8,133 bases of DNA, taken from the NCBI GenBank assembly GCA_005879095.1, contig VBLM01000127.1, forward strand, positions 1-8,133, written 5' to 3'. Below the pieces are notes generated by a model. That model was not told the DNA's origin. It was given only the letters and a program-made list of their open reading frames with translations, and ran no database searches. A program made the translations under genes and the position numbers. Source of the stretch: Deltaproteobacteria bacterium (GTDB lineage: Bacteria; Myxococcota; Myxococcia; Myxococcales; 40CM-4-68-19). Positions 1 through 5,962 of the stretch are shown one piece after another (positions within the stretch are counted from its first letter, which is position 1; each line of letters opens with the position of its first letter).

Positions 1-147
1 CGGATCGCCGCGCACGAGCGCACCGTGCGCCCCGGGCGGCAGGGCGTCCTTCGGCTTCCATTCGAGCTGCGCGGGATTGATTACGGGAAGACTGCTGACG
101 CCTGCCACCGCCGCCGCGCTGAGGACCAACGACAGGATCCGGATCAT
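1..147 (-). CDS. Secreted cupin-like protein, N-terminal part (runs off the window)
   Basis: Reading leftward from an ATG at 147 there are 49 open codons to the window edge. The protein starts with MIRILSLVLSAAAVAGVSSL, a basic start followed by a hydrophobic stretch that looks like a Sec signal peptide. The mature part continues with a motif of the kind LEWKPKDALPPGAHGALVRG (residues 28-47), which resembles the opening of small periplasmic cupin proteins that read '..W.PAPP.LPPGA..AVL.GDP'. A strong Shine-Dalgarno GGAGG (153-157) sits 5 nt before the ATG, which fixes the start. The gene is divergent from the large regulator to its right, so the two may share a control region; regulation of the cupin gene by that protein is inference. 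The metal-binding histidines of a cupin barrel would lie beyond the edge and cannot be checked. Confidence 0.68.
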   Translation of the reverse strand, partial: MIRILSLVLSAAAVAGVSSLPVINPAQLEWKPKDALPPGAHGALVRGDP

Positions 148-249
148 GTTTGCCTCCTCATGCTTGCGCCCGGGATGGCGCGGGGAGGAAAGTAGGCGAG
201 GAGTGGGCGGTGGGTCCTTGCTCCTTCCTTCCCGCCGTCTTGCTTTTTT

Positions 250-303
250 ATGGCAGCGACCCTGTTCGAGTTCGCGCCCTTCCGCCTGGATGTCGCCTAG
301 GGC
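250..303 (+). other. In-frame upstream extension of the regulator, interrupted by TAG at 298-300
   Basis: From an ATG at 250, in the same frame as the downstream regulator, the sequence reads MAATLFEFAPFRLDVA, then TAG (298-300), then GVLLRGAERVSLVPKA. 'F.F.PFRLD' followed by 'LLR.G..V.L.PKA' is the normal first beta-hairpin of an OmpR/CadC-type winged-helix domain. The stop therefore falls inside a conserved domain, where such proteins carry an ordinary residue. One base change from CAG, GAG, AAG, TGG, TCG or TTG would create it. No clear Shine-Dalgarno precedes the ATG at 250. The 148-249 gap presumably holds the divergent promoters for this gene and the cupin gene, but I see no convincing -35/-10 pair. 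Confidence 0.7.
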
Positions 304-1953
304 GTGCTTCTGCGCGGCGCCGAGCGTGTCTCGCTCGTGCCCAAGGCGGTGGAGCTGCTCGCCCTCCTCGTGCAGGAAGCAGGGCGCATCGTCGCGCGAG
401 GCAAGCTGGTCGAGTCGCTTTGGCCGGATGTGATCGTCGAGGAGGGCAATCTCACCAAGCTCGTCTTCCAGCTCCGCCAGGAGCTCGGCGACGACGCCAT
501 CGAGACCGTTCCCAAGCGCGGCTATCGCTTCACCCGCAAGGTGGTGGCGGCGCTGCCCGTGGAAGCCCTTGCGGTGCTGCCCTTCGTCGACATGAGCGAA
601 GGACGCACCGAGGGCTCGTTCTGCGAGGGTCTCAGCGAGGAGATCCTGAACGCCGTTTCGCGCATCCCCGGCATCAAGGTGGTTTCGCGCACCTCCTCGT
701 TCCGCTTCGGCGGCTCCGCGCTGGACGTGAAGGAGGTCGCGCGGGTCCTGTCCGCCACGCTGCTCATCGAGGGGAGCATCCGCAGGTCGGGACAGAACCT
801 GCGCATCTCTGCGCGCCTGGTCGACTGCGCGAGCGGCTACCAGCGCTGGGGCGACACGTTCGAGCGCGCGGCGGTGGACGTGTTCGCCGTCCAGCGTGAG
901 ATCGCCCGCGCCGTGGCGAAGAGCCTGCAGCGCGACCTGCCCGAGGCGGAGGACCCGGGCGCGCGTGCGGTGGGCTTCGAGGCTTACGAGCTCTACCTGC
1001 ACGGCCGCTACTACTGGAACCGGCGGCCCGGCGAGGTGGTCTGGCAGGCACTGCGCTGCTTCGAGCAAGCCGTCGAGAACGAGCCGCGCTTCGCCGCCGC
1101 CTGGGCCGGGATCGCCGACATATACGCCACGCTCGGCTCCTGGGAGAACGGCGTGCTCGAGCCCGACGACGCGCACTCGAAAGCCCGGCGCTTTGCGGCC
1201 CGCGCGCTGGAGATCGATCCCGAGCTGGCGGAGGCGCACACCACGCTCGGGTACACGGCGCTGCACCACGAAGTAGAGCTCGAGCGCTCCGAGGAGCGCT
1301 TCCGCCACGCGCTGACATTGAACCCGAGCTACGCGCCCGCGCACCACTGGTACTCGCACACGCTGGTAGCGGCCGGCCGCTTCGAGGAGTCGATGGTCGA
1401 GAGCCGGCTGGCGCTGGCCTGCGATCCGATGAACCTGCTCCTCACCGTGCACCTCGGCTGGCATCACCACATGGCGCGCGAGCCCGCGCTCACTCTCGAG
1501 CAGGCGGGGCGCGTGGTGGCCCTGGACGCGCGGTATCACTCGGGTCACTATTTCGTCGGCTGGGGCTGCGAGGCGCTGCGCGAGATGGATCGCGCGGTGG
1601 AGGCGATGCGCGAGGCCGTGCGCTGGTCGGGAAACAACTCCGTCATGGTGGCCGGCCTCGCGCGCGCCTACGCTGCGGCCGGCGATCGCGCACGGGCGCT
1701 GGCCACGGTGGAGGAGCTCGAGCGCGAGCGGGCCGGCCGCGCCCTCCTCGGCTACGAGCTGGCGCTGGTGCACCTCGCCCTCGGGGACCGCGAGAAGGCG
1801 CTCCAGCATCTCGAGCGCGCGCAGCGGGATCGATCCGGTTGGCGGGCATACCTCTCCCGCGACCCGCGGCTGGATCCGCTCCGCTCCGAGCCGCGATTCG
1901 CGGCGCTCCTCGCCGATCGGCGCGCGCGCAGCAGCTTCGATTCGATAAAGTGA
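304..1953 (+). CDS. Winged-helix / TolB-like / TPR transcriptional regulator (start damaged)
   Basis: The frame from a GTG at 304 gives 549 residues. Residues 1-80 are an OmpR/CadC-type winged-helix DNA-binding domain without its first strand. They include VELLALLVQEAGRIVARGKL, the WPDVIVEEGNLTKLVFQLR recognition region and the wing KRGYRFTRKV. Residues 86-208 resemble the TolB-like N-terminal domain often found in these regulators (AVLPFVDMS, FCEGLSEEILNAVSRIPGIKVVSRTSSF, LLIEGSIRRSGQNLRISARLVD). Residues about 225-513 are helical TPR-type repeats (for example 262-280, 300-345, 346-372, 430-470, 480-513). The end DPRLDPLRSEPRFAALL is typical of the group. There is no hydrophobic segment between the DNA-binding and sensory parts, so unlike E. 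coli CadC it should be cytoplasmic. The only upstream in-frame ATG (250) is cut off by TAG at 298, so translation must restart at 304 or the gene is inactive. The ligand and targets are unknown; the divergent cupin gene is one candidate target. Confidence 0.85.
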   Translation: MLLRGAERVSLVPKAVELLALLVQEAGRIVARGKLVESLWPDVIVEEGNLTKLVFQLRQELGDDAIETVPKRGYRFTRKVVAALPVEALAVLPFVDMSEGRTEGSFCEGLSEEILNAVSRIPGIKVVSRTSSFRFGGSALDVKEVARVLSATLLIEGSIRRSGQNLRISARLVDCASGYQRWGDTFERAAVDVFAVQREIARAVAKSLQRDLPEAEDPGARAVGFEAYELYLHGRYYWNRRPGEVVWQALRCFEQAVENEPRFAAAWAGIADIYATLGSWENGVLEPDDAHSKARRFAARALEIDPELAEAHTTLGYTALHHEVELERSEERFRHALTLNPSYAPAHHWYSHTLVAAGRFEESMVESRLALACDPMNLLLTVHLGWHHHMAREPALTLEQAGRVVALDARYHSGHYFVGWGCEALREMDRAVEAMREAVRWSGNNSVMVAGLARAYAAAGDRARALATVEELERERAGRALLGYELALVHLALGDREKALQHLERAQRDRSGWRAYLSRDPRLDPLRSEPRFAALLADRRARSSFDSIK

Positions 1954-2225
1954 TCGAACCGCGCGCCCATGCGCGAGAACTTTTCTAGGCGCTCGCGCTC
2001 GCGTTGGGTTGCGCCGCGCGCGCGTCTCCGGCGGCGATACGCCGAGATCGTCGCTCTCGAAGCGCGCCCCGTGGGCGTTGGGCGCGCCTCGATCGGCAGT
2101 CCATCGAGAGCACGACTGCTCCTGATGCCACCTGGATCAACAACTCGGCTACCAGAGTCAACCCTGCTGCGGAACCTCTCGCGCGCCCACGCGCACGTCG
2201 AACGAGTTTCCACCGGGGGTCGCTC

Positions 2226-2243
2226 CTCGTCAGGGCTGACGAG
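2226..2243. repeat. Perfect 8-bp inverted repeat over the AraC-type stop codon
   Basis: CTCGTCAG (2226-2233) and CTGACGAG (2236-2243) are exact reverse complements separated by GG. The TGA stop of the minus-strand AraC gene (2230-2232) lies in the stem. On the minus strand there is no run of T after the stem, so it does not look like a complete intrinsic terminator. It may be a 3'-end stability hairpin or chance. Confidence 0.4.
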
Positions 2244-3168
2244 ACTGCTCGAAGAGGCGTCTGCGGTAGCGCGTGGGCGCTTCGCCGGTCCAGCGCCTGA
2301 ACGCGCGGTGGAATGCGGTCGAGTCGGAGAAGTGCAGGAGGTACCCGATCTCGCCGATGCTCAGACCCGCATCGCCGATGTACTTGAGGGCGAGATCGCG
2401 GCGCACCTCGCCGACCAAGGCGGAGTGGCTGGCGCCGTATTCGGCGAGCCGCCGCTGGAATGTCCGCTCGGGAAGATGGACAGCGGCGGCCGTGGACGCG
2501 AGCGAGGGCAATGCCTTCGCCATCTGACGCGCAATCGCCGACGATGCCGACGCAACCAGATCGCCGCGGCTCGGCAGCGAGCTGAGCAACGAGTCGGCAT
2601 AGCGAGTGAGGATCGCGAGCAGGCGCGAGTCCGAACGCCTATGCGGCAATTGCAGGATGGAAGGCGCGAACCGCATCTCGGTCTCGGATGCACCGAAGAG
2701 GATGGGACAGGCGAAGACGCGCGCGAGCTCGCGATTGTCGGCGGACCCCTCATGCTGGAACGCCATCTGCTCGGGCGTCCACTGGGTGCCGCTCGATTGC
2801 CGGCTGCGCACGAGCAGGAGTGTCAGCGAGAACTCGTCGTATTGGGGGGCGGGCGCGGCGACACGACGGATCAGGCGGACCTGGCGCGGCTCGAGCACCA
2901 GCCGCCAATCTGAATGGTCATAGATCAGGCGGACGTATTGCGTGAGGCCCGTGGGAAGCGCCTCGGCGACGTGGACCCCGAAGGAGCGATCGTGGGCCGC
3001 CACCGCGGCGGTCTCCCACAGCCGCAGCATGCTCTGATGCGGCAGCCGGTTCTCGTTGGAGGCCAGCGCCTCGCGCGAAAGCTGCGCCGCCAGCAGCGTG
3101 GGCTCGACCTCGATGCCGCGCTCGGCGAGCGCGTCGATGACCGGCCTGGCCGCCACGCGCCTTCGCAC
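2230..3168 (-). CDS. AraC-family transcriptional regulator (arabinose_bd-type N-terminus)
   Basis: The protein is 312 residues from a GTG at 3168, the first start after an in-frame TGA a few codons upstream. Residues about 7-160 match the arabinose_bd-type ligand/dimer domain: RPVIDALAERGIEVEP, LPHQSMLRLWETAA, RSFGVHVAEALP, and FACPILFGASETEMRF near 152-167. Residues about 218-305 are the AraC DNA-binding domain with two helix-turn-helix units: SLASTAAAVHLPERTFQRRL (222-241), and LSIGEIGYLLHFSDSTAFHR (269-288) followed by AFRRWTGEAPTRYRR. Between LPTGL (71-75) and YVRLIYDHSDWRL (78-90) about two dozen residues expected in this family seem absent, in frame, so the ligand domain may be impaired. 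It is divergent from the DUF1269-HdeD unit with only 37 bp between the starts, which makes local control of that unit plausible but unproven. The inducer is unknown. Confidence 0.85.
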   Translation of the reverse strand: MRRRVAARPVIDALAERGIEVEPTLLAAQLSREALASNENRLPHQSMLRLWETAAVAAHDRSFGVHVAEALPTGLTQYVRLIYDHSDWRLVLEPRQVRLIRRVAAPAPQYDEFSLTLLLVRSRQSSGTQWTPEQMAFQHEGSADNRELARVFACPILFGASETEMRFAPSILQLPHRRSDSRLLAILTRYADSLLSSLPSRGDLVASASSAIARQMAKALPSLASTAAAVHLPERTFQRRLAEYGASHSALVGEVRRDLALKYIGDAGLSIGEIGYLLHFSDSTAFHRAFRRWTGEAPTRYRRRLFEQSRQP

Positions 3169-3205
3169 TACTCAACGCAGCGTCACTCACCCGAAGGAGG
3201 AGCTT

Positions 3206-4006
3206 ATGGACAAGATGCTTGTCGCCGTGTTCGAGAACGAGAGCAAGGCCTACGAGGGCTCGCGAATTCTCAAGCAGCTGGATGCCGAAGGAAGCATCGC
3301 GATCTACGCAACCGCCGTGGTCGCGAAAGACAGCAACGGACAGGTCACCGTCAAACAGGAAGCCGACCAGGGCCCGATCGGGACTGCGGTCGGTCTGTTC
3401 GCAGGCAGCCTGGTGGGGTTCTTCGGCGGGCCGGTCGGGCTCGCGTTGGCGGCCGGAGCGGGAACGATCGGAGGCGCCATGTATGACCTGGCGCAAGTCG
3501 GTGTCGGCGACGATTTTCTCGACGAGGTCGGGCAATCGCTGCAGGCGGGCAAGTTCGCGGTGGTCGCGGAGGTCTGGGAGGAGTGGGTGACGCCGGTCGA
3601 CGCGCGAATCGAGGCCGCGGGCGGGACCGTCCTGCGTCGGGCGCGAGAAGAGGTCGTGGACGCGCGGATCGAAAGAGATACCGCGGCGCTCAAGGCCGAG
3701 GTCGCGGGCTTGAAGGCCGAGCATGCTCAGGCAACCAGGGAGCGCAGGGCCAGGCTCGAGGCCCGGATCGAAGTCGTCAAGGGCAAGATCCGCGCGACGC
3801 AGGACCGCGCCAAGGCGGCATTCGCGGCTGCGATGCAGGAGAGCGAAGCGAAGATCAAGGCGCTCGAGGCGAAGCTGTCGAAGGCGGGCGGCGATGCGAA
3901 GGCCAGGCTGGAGGCGCGAATCGACCAGGCCCGCGCCGAGCAGAAGCGGCACAACGAGAAGCTTCACCAGGCGTGGGACCACGCCAAGCAAGCGATGGGA
4001 GCGTGA
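3206..4006 (+). CDS. DUF1269 family protein with long C-terminal coiled coil
   Basis: I chose the ATG at 3206 because AAGGAGGAG (3194-3202) lies just before it and MDKMLVAVFENESKAYEGSR is the usual DUF1269 start; an upstream in-frame extension has no support. The protein has 266 residues. Residues 1-57 form a ferredoxin-like region. Residues 58-95 are a glycine-rich hydrophobic hairpin (AVGLFAGSLVGFFGGPVGLA, then LAAGAGTIGGAMYDLA) that probably inserts into or lies on the membrane. Residues 97-142 include DDFLDEVGQSLQAGKFAVVA and EEWVTPVDARIEAAGG, family hallmarks. From about 143 to the end there is a charged Ala/Glu/Lys/Arg coiled coil in which ARLEARI occurs twice, at 182 and 233. The biochemical function is unknown. 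The HdeD-type gene follows after 5 nt, so the two are probably cotranscribed, and a joint role in membrane or acid stress is inference. Confidence 0.88.
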   Translation: MDKMLVAVFENESKAYEGSRILKQLDAEGSIAIYATAVVAKDSNGQVTVKQEADQGPIGTAVGLFAGSLVGFFGGPVGLALAAGAGTIGGAMYDLAQVGVGDDFLDEVGQSLQAGKFAVVAEVWEEWVTPVDARIEAAGGTVLRRAREEVVDARIERDTAALKAEVAGLKAEHAQATRERRARLEARIEVVKGKIRATQDRAKAAFAAAMQESEAKIKALEAKLSKAGGDAKARLEARIDQARAEQKRHNEKLHQAWDHAKQAMGA

Positions 4007-4011
4007 GCGTC

Positions 4012-4575
4012 ATGGCCATTCACTCATCGCTCGGCGAGTGGGAGGAACTGCGACCGAAGTGGGGCTGGTTTCTCGTCTTGGGAATCGCCCTGCTGGCCCT
4101 CGGGGCGGTCGCGCTCGCGGTCCCGTGGCTGACCACGCTCACCTCCGTCCTGCTCTATGGCTGGCTGCTCGTCTTCGGCGGCGTCTTCGAGGTCGTTGCC
4201 GCGTTCTGGACCAAACAGTGGCGCGGCATCTTCCTCCATCTGCTCGGCGGCATCTTGAGCGCCCCTGACGCCGGGGCACTCGGGCTGACCCTGCTCCTTG
4301 CGACGCTGTTCCTGGTGGGTGGGCTCTTCCGTGTCGGCGCCGCCGTCGCGCTTCGATTTCCCAACTGGGGTTGGGCGGCCGCGGGCGGAATCGTGACGGC
4401 TGGTCTGGGCGTGTTCGTCTGGAGCTCGTGGCCGATTTCTGCGCTCTGGGTGATCGGCACCTTGGTTGCGATCGAGTTGATCTGCCGCGGATGGGCGTGG
4501 ACGATGTTCGCCTTCGCCGCCCGGCAGATCTCGAAGCCGGCCGAGCCGCAGTACGCAATGCAGCACGGGACCTGA
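4012..4575 (+). CDS. HdeD-like acid-resistance/stress membrane protein, shortened
   Basis: The start is the ATG at 4012, 5 nt after the DUF1269 stop; there is only GAGCG-type purine sequence before it, as expected under translational coupling. The protein has 187 residues and is mostly hydrophobic: membrane segments at about 17-39, 43-66, 88-113, 121-139 and 145-170. HdeD-family signatures are GWLLVFGGVFEVVAAFWTKQ (50-69), LTLLLATLFLVGGLFRVGAA (92-111), FPNWGWAAAGGIV and WPISALWVIGTLVAIELICRGW. HdeD proteins normally have six membrane helices; here HLLGGILS (76-83) runs directly into APDAGALGLT, so about ten residues of the third helix seem to be missing in frame. Topology and function may therefore differ. 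In E. coli HdeD contributes to acid resistance at high cell density; the same role here is only inferred from family and from pairing with DUF1269. The strong hairpin 36 nt downstream should end the transcript. Confidence 0.85.
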   Translation: MAIHSSLGEWEELRPKWGWFLVLGIALLALGAVALAVPWLTTLTSVLLYGWLLVFGGVFEVVAAFWTKQWRGIFLHLLGGILSAPDAGALGLTLLLATLFLVGGLFRVGAAVALRFPNWGWAAAGGIVTAGLGVFVWSSWPISALWVIGTLVAIELICRGWAWTMFAFAARQISKPAEPQYAMQHGT

Positions 4576-4610
4576 GGAACGTTCGAAGCCGGTGTTCCGC
4601 TCCAAGTCTT

Positions 4611-4642
4611 CGAAGGCCCGGTGGCATCCAGCCGGGCCTTCG
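4611..4642 (+). terminator. Strong GC-rich hairpin terminator after the HdeD-like gene
   Basis: CGAAGGCCCGG (4611-4621) and CCGGGCCTTCG (4632-4642) form a perfect 11-bp stem with a 10-nt loop, followed by CTCTTCTACTT, a broken pyrimidine-rich tail. It lies 35 nt after the HdeD stop. The symmetric stem could also act on anything transcribed from the right. Confidence 0.75.
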
Positions 4643-4647
4643 CTCTT

Positions 4648-4809
4648 CTACTTCCAGCGATCCCCTGATCTCTTGATGTAGTTCGTGAAGACGTAGCCCC
4701 ACGGAATCACAAGGGCGATGCGGACCACGGCAAGAAGATGTTCGAGCAAGCGGGCGCGATGCTCTGCTGCCCCCGGCGGCAGGCGCCCTGGTATGAGGGT
4801 CGTTCCCAT
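4648..4809 (-). CDS. Doubtful small membrane-protein frame or 3' gene remnant
   Basis: Reading leftward from an ATG at 4809 to TAG at 4648 gives 53 codons. The last 30 look protein-like: a hydrophobic stretch [19 protein letters not shown] followed by a basic end KRSGDRWK, as in a short single-span membrane protein or the tail of a longer one. The first 20 residues are unconvincing and there is no good ribosome binding site before 4809. The stop is 5 nt from the hairpin at 4611-4642, a position consistent with a true gene end. It could be the surviving 3' end of a gene whose start has been lost. I do not recognise the family. Confidence 0.3.
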   Translation of the reverse strand: MGTTLIPGRLPPGAAEHRARLLEHLLAVVRIALVIPWGYVFTNYIKRSGDRWK

Positions 4810-4820
4810 CAATACTCGCA

Positions 4821-4835
4821 GGGGAGGAAACCTCC
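4821..4835 (+). promoter_or_regulatory. Ribosome binding site sequestered in a small hairpin
   Basis: The Shine-Dalgarno of the DUF1801 gene, GGAGG (4823-4827), is followed by AAA and then its exact complement CCTCC (4831-4835), one base before the ATG at 4837. In RNA this forms a 5-bp GC-rich stem with a 3-nt loop that would hide the ribosome binding site. This fixes the start of the gene and suggests translational control, for example by temperature or an unfolding factor; the latter is inference. Confidence 0.5.
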
Positions 4836-4836
4836 A

Positions 4837-5292
4837 ATGAAGGACACGCAGAAGTCCGCCAAGAGTGCCACCGCGAAAAAGAGGCACGAGGGATTCACGG
4901 ACGAGGAACGAGCCGCGATGAAGGACCGCGTCCAGGAGATGAAGGCGGCCGCGGACAAGGCGGACGGGGAAAGCGCCGTCCTCGCGAAGATCGCCGAGAT
5001 GCCGGAACCGGATCGCGCCATGGGCAAGCGGCTCCATGCTGTCGTCAAAGCCAGCGCGCCAGCCCTCGCGCCGAGACTCTGGTACGGGATGCCCGCGTAT
5101 GCCAAGGACGGCAAGGTGGTCTGCTTCTTCCAAAGCGGGCAGAAGTTCAAGACGAGGTATGCGACGTTCGGCTTCAGCGACGAGGCGAACCTCGACGAAG
5201 GCGCCATGTGGCCGACCGCCTTCGCTCTGACGAAGTTGACCGCCGCCGACGAGGCAAAGATCGGTGCGCTCGTGAAGAAAGCGGTGAGCTGA
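4837..5292 (+). CDS. DUF1801 (YdhG/iron-chaperone-like fold) protein
   Basis: The protein is 151 residues from the ATG at 4837, preceded by GGGGAGGAAA. Residues 1-45 are a Lys/Ala/Glu-rich, probably helical tail ([20 protein letters not shown]). Residues about 55-150 match DUF1801: [20 protein letters not shown], then [20 protein letters not shown] (81-100), [17 protein letters not shown], and a final helix [16 protein letters not shown]. The motif around W82-GMPAY with a following hydrophobic strand is the family hallmark. DUF1801 proteins are small and soluble; the Bacillus member has been called an iron chaperone, but the function of most is unknown. The gene stands alone: the upstream hairpin at 4611-4642 separates it from the HdeD unit and the downstream gene is a remnant on the other strand. 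Confidence 0.85.
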   Translation: MKDTQKSAKSATAKKRHEGFTDEERAAMKDRVQEMKAAADKADGESAVLAKIAEMPEPDRAMGKRLHAVVKASAPALAPRLWYGMPAYAKDGKVVCFFQSGQKFKTRYATFGFSDEANLDEGAMWPTAFALTKLTAADEAKIGALVKKAVS

Positions 5293-5355
5293 GGACTGAG
5301 CTCGACAACTGGCCCCGCCCTGAAAGCATGTCGATCCGGCGCGCTCTCGTTCGGG

Positions 5356-5721
5356 TCAAGACGCCTCCCAGCGCGCGGTGGACATCGCCCGCTGGGCGGC
5401 AGGCGGAATCATCCTGTCGTCGGTCGCGACGAGATACCAGCTCGGCTTCGCCTTCCACGCCGGCTCGGTGATCGTTCCACTGAGCGCCTGTACTCCCCAG
5501 GGGACCTGGGAATCGGCCATGAAGGCGGCCTCGTCCGCCTTGACGTCGGCTGCAAACGAAGCGGCGAACTTCGCCTTGTCGAGAAACAGGAAGCCTTCCT
5601 GCGGAGGCAAAATCGGCGGAACCGGCGCACCCGGAGGCGGATCCCTGATCAGGCTCGAGACGGATTCTCCCTTGTCCGGGGCGAATGCCGCGATGTAGAC
5701 GAGGCCCGCCACCTTAGGATT
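5356..5721 (-). pseudogene. Internal fragment of an alpha/beta hydrolase
   Basis: Reading leftward from about 5721, the frame gives NPKVAGLVYIAAFAPDKGES, DPPPGAPVPPILPPQEGFLF, AAFMADSQVPWGVQALSG and EPAWKAKPSWYLVATDDRMI, ending RAMS before an unrelated tail and TGA at 5356-5358. These are the central and late parts of a well-known alpha/beta hydrolase group of about 260-280 residues. About 114 residues of homology remain. The nucleophile elbow (GHS.GG), which should lie just before NPKVAG, is missing, and so is the catalytic histidine (GSH..Y), which should follow RAMS; only the acid-region aspartates (ATDD) are present. An ATG at 5763 opens the frame but the residues from there to 5722 do not fit the family. 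This is best read as a dead remnant cut at both ends. Confidence 0.8.
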
Positions 5722-5743
5722 TTGAGAGCGTTTTTCCTGCCAT

Positions 5744-5767
5744 GCTCGCGAGCTCGCCATCATGGCG
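5744..5767. repeat. Overlapping palindromes at the hydrolase remnant's broken 5' side
   Basis: GCTCGCGAGC (5744-5753), GCGAGCTCGC (5748-5757) and CGCCATCATGGCG (5755-5767) are perfect palindromes overlapping one another in 24 bp. They lie just past the point where hydrolase homology ends. They could be a binding site, a deletion hot spot or chance in GC-rich DNA. Confidence 0.4.
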
Positions 5768-5813
5768 TGGCTTCTGATCGTGGGCGCGAAGGAGCGACCC
5801 TTGGCTGCCCCGC

Positions 5814-5839
5814 TGCGGACGCGTCGTCCGGCGTCCGCA
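5814..5839. repeat. Perfect 9-bp inverted repeat (stem-loop)
   Basis: TGCGGACGC (5814-5822) and GCGTCCGCA (5831-5839) are exact reverse complements around an 8-nt loop GTCGTCCG. No T-run follows on either strand, so it is not a typical intrinsic terminator. Confidence 0.5.
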
Positions 5840-5841
5840 AG

Positions 5842-5851
5842 GGTACGTACC
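5842..5851. repeat. 10-bp perfect palindrome GGTACGTACC
   Basis: A self-complementary 10-mer lies 2 nt after the preceding stem-loop and about 110 nt upstream of the PilZ start. A second, weaker palindrome AAACGTTT is at 5889-5896. Either could be an operator half-site arrangement for the PilZ gene, but no known consensus is recognised. Confidence 0.35.
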
Positions 5852-5962
5852 GCACCGCGGCGGACCGGATCATCGTCGGCGCGAACTTAAACGTTTCCAG
5901 CCTTCGTGGTCCTCGAGAAAGGCGAGCGCTCGGTTGGCCGGCCCTTTGCACTGACACCGGAA

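Noticed and set aside
298..300. UAG as a recoded amino acid (pyrrolysine or a non-standard code)
   Set aside because: The other genes in the window use ordinary stops and no recoding signal or special tRNA is seen; mutation or sequence error is simpler.
150..899. A 249-codon plus-strand frame overlapping the large regulator
   Set aside because: Arg/Ala/Gly-rich composition typical of an out-of-frame reading in GC-rich DNA; the overlapping frame carries clear winged-helix and TolB-like motifs.
1960..1986. Possible terminator after the large regulator (CGCGC/GCGCG stem, then TTTTCT)
   Set aside because: The stem is only 5 bp and the T-run starts 5 nt after it; too weak to call.
1954..2229. 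tRNA-like or small RNA gene in the gap before the AraC gene
   Set aside because: A TGGTAGCCGAGTTG-like stretch on the minus strand recalls a tRNA D-arm, but no acceptor, anticodon or T-arm pairing can be built.
3738..3945. DNA tandem repeat in the DUF1269 coiled coil
   Set aside because: The two ARLEARI units are 153 bp apart and differ at several bases; this is protein-level periodicity, not a DNA repeat array.
2918..3991. A 357-codon minus-strand frame opposite the DUF1269 gene
   Set aside because: Antisense shadow of a regular coiled-coil coding sequence; no domain and no start signal.
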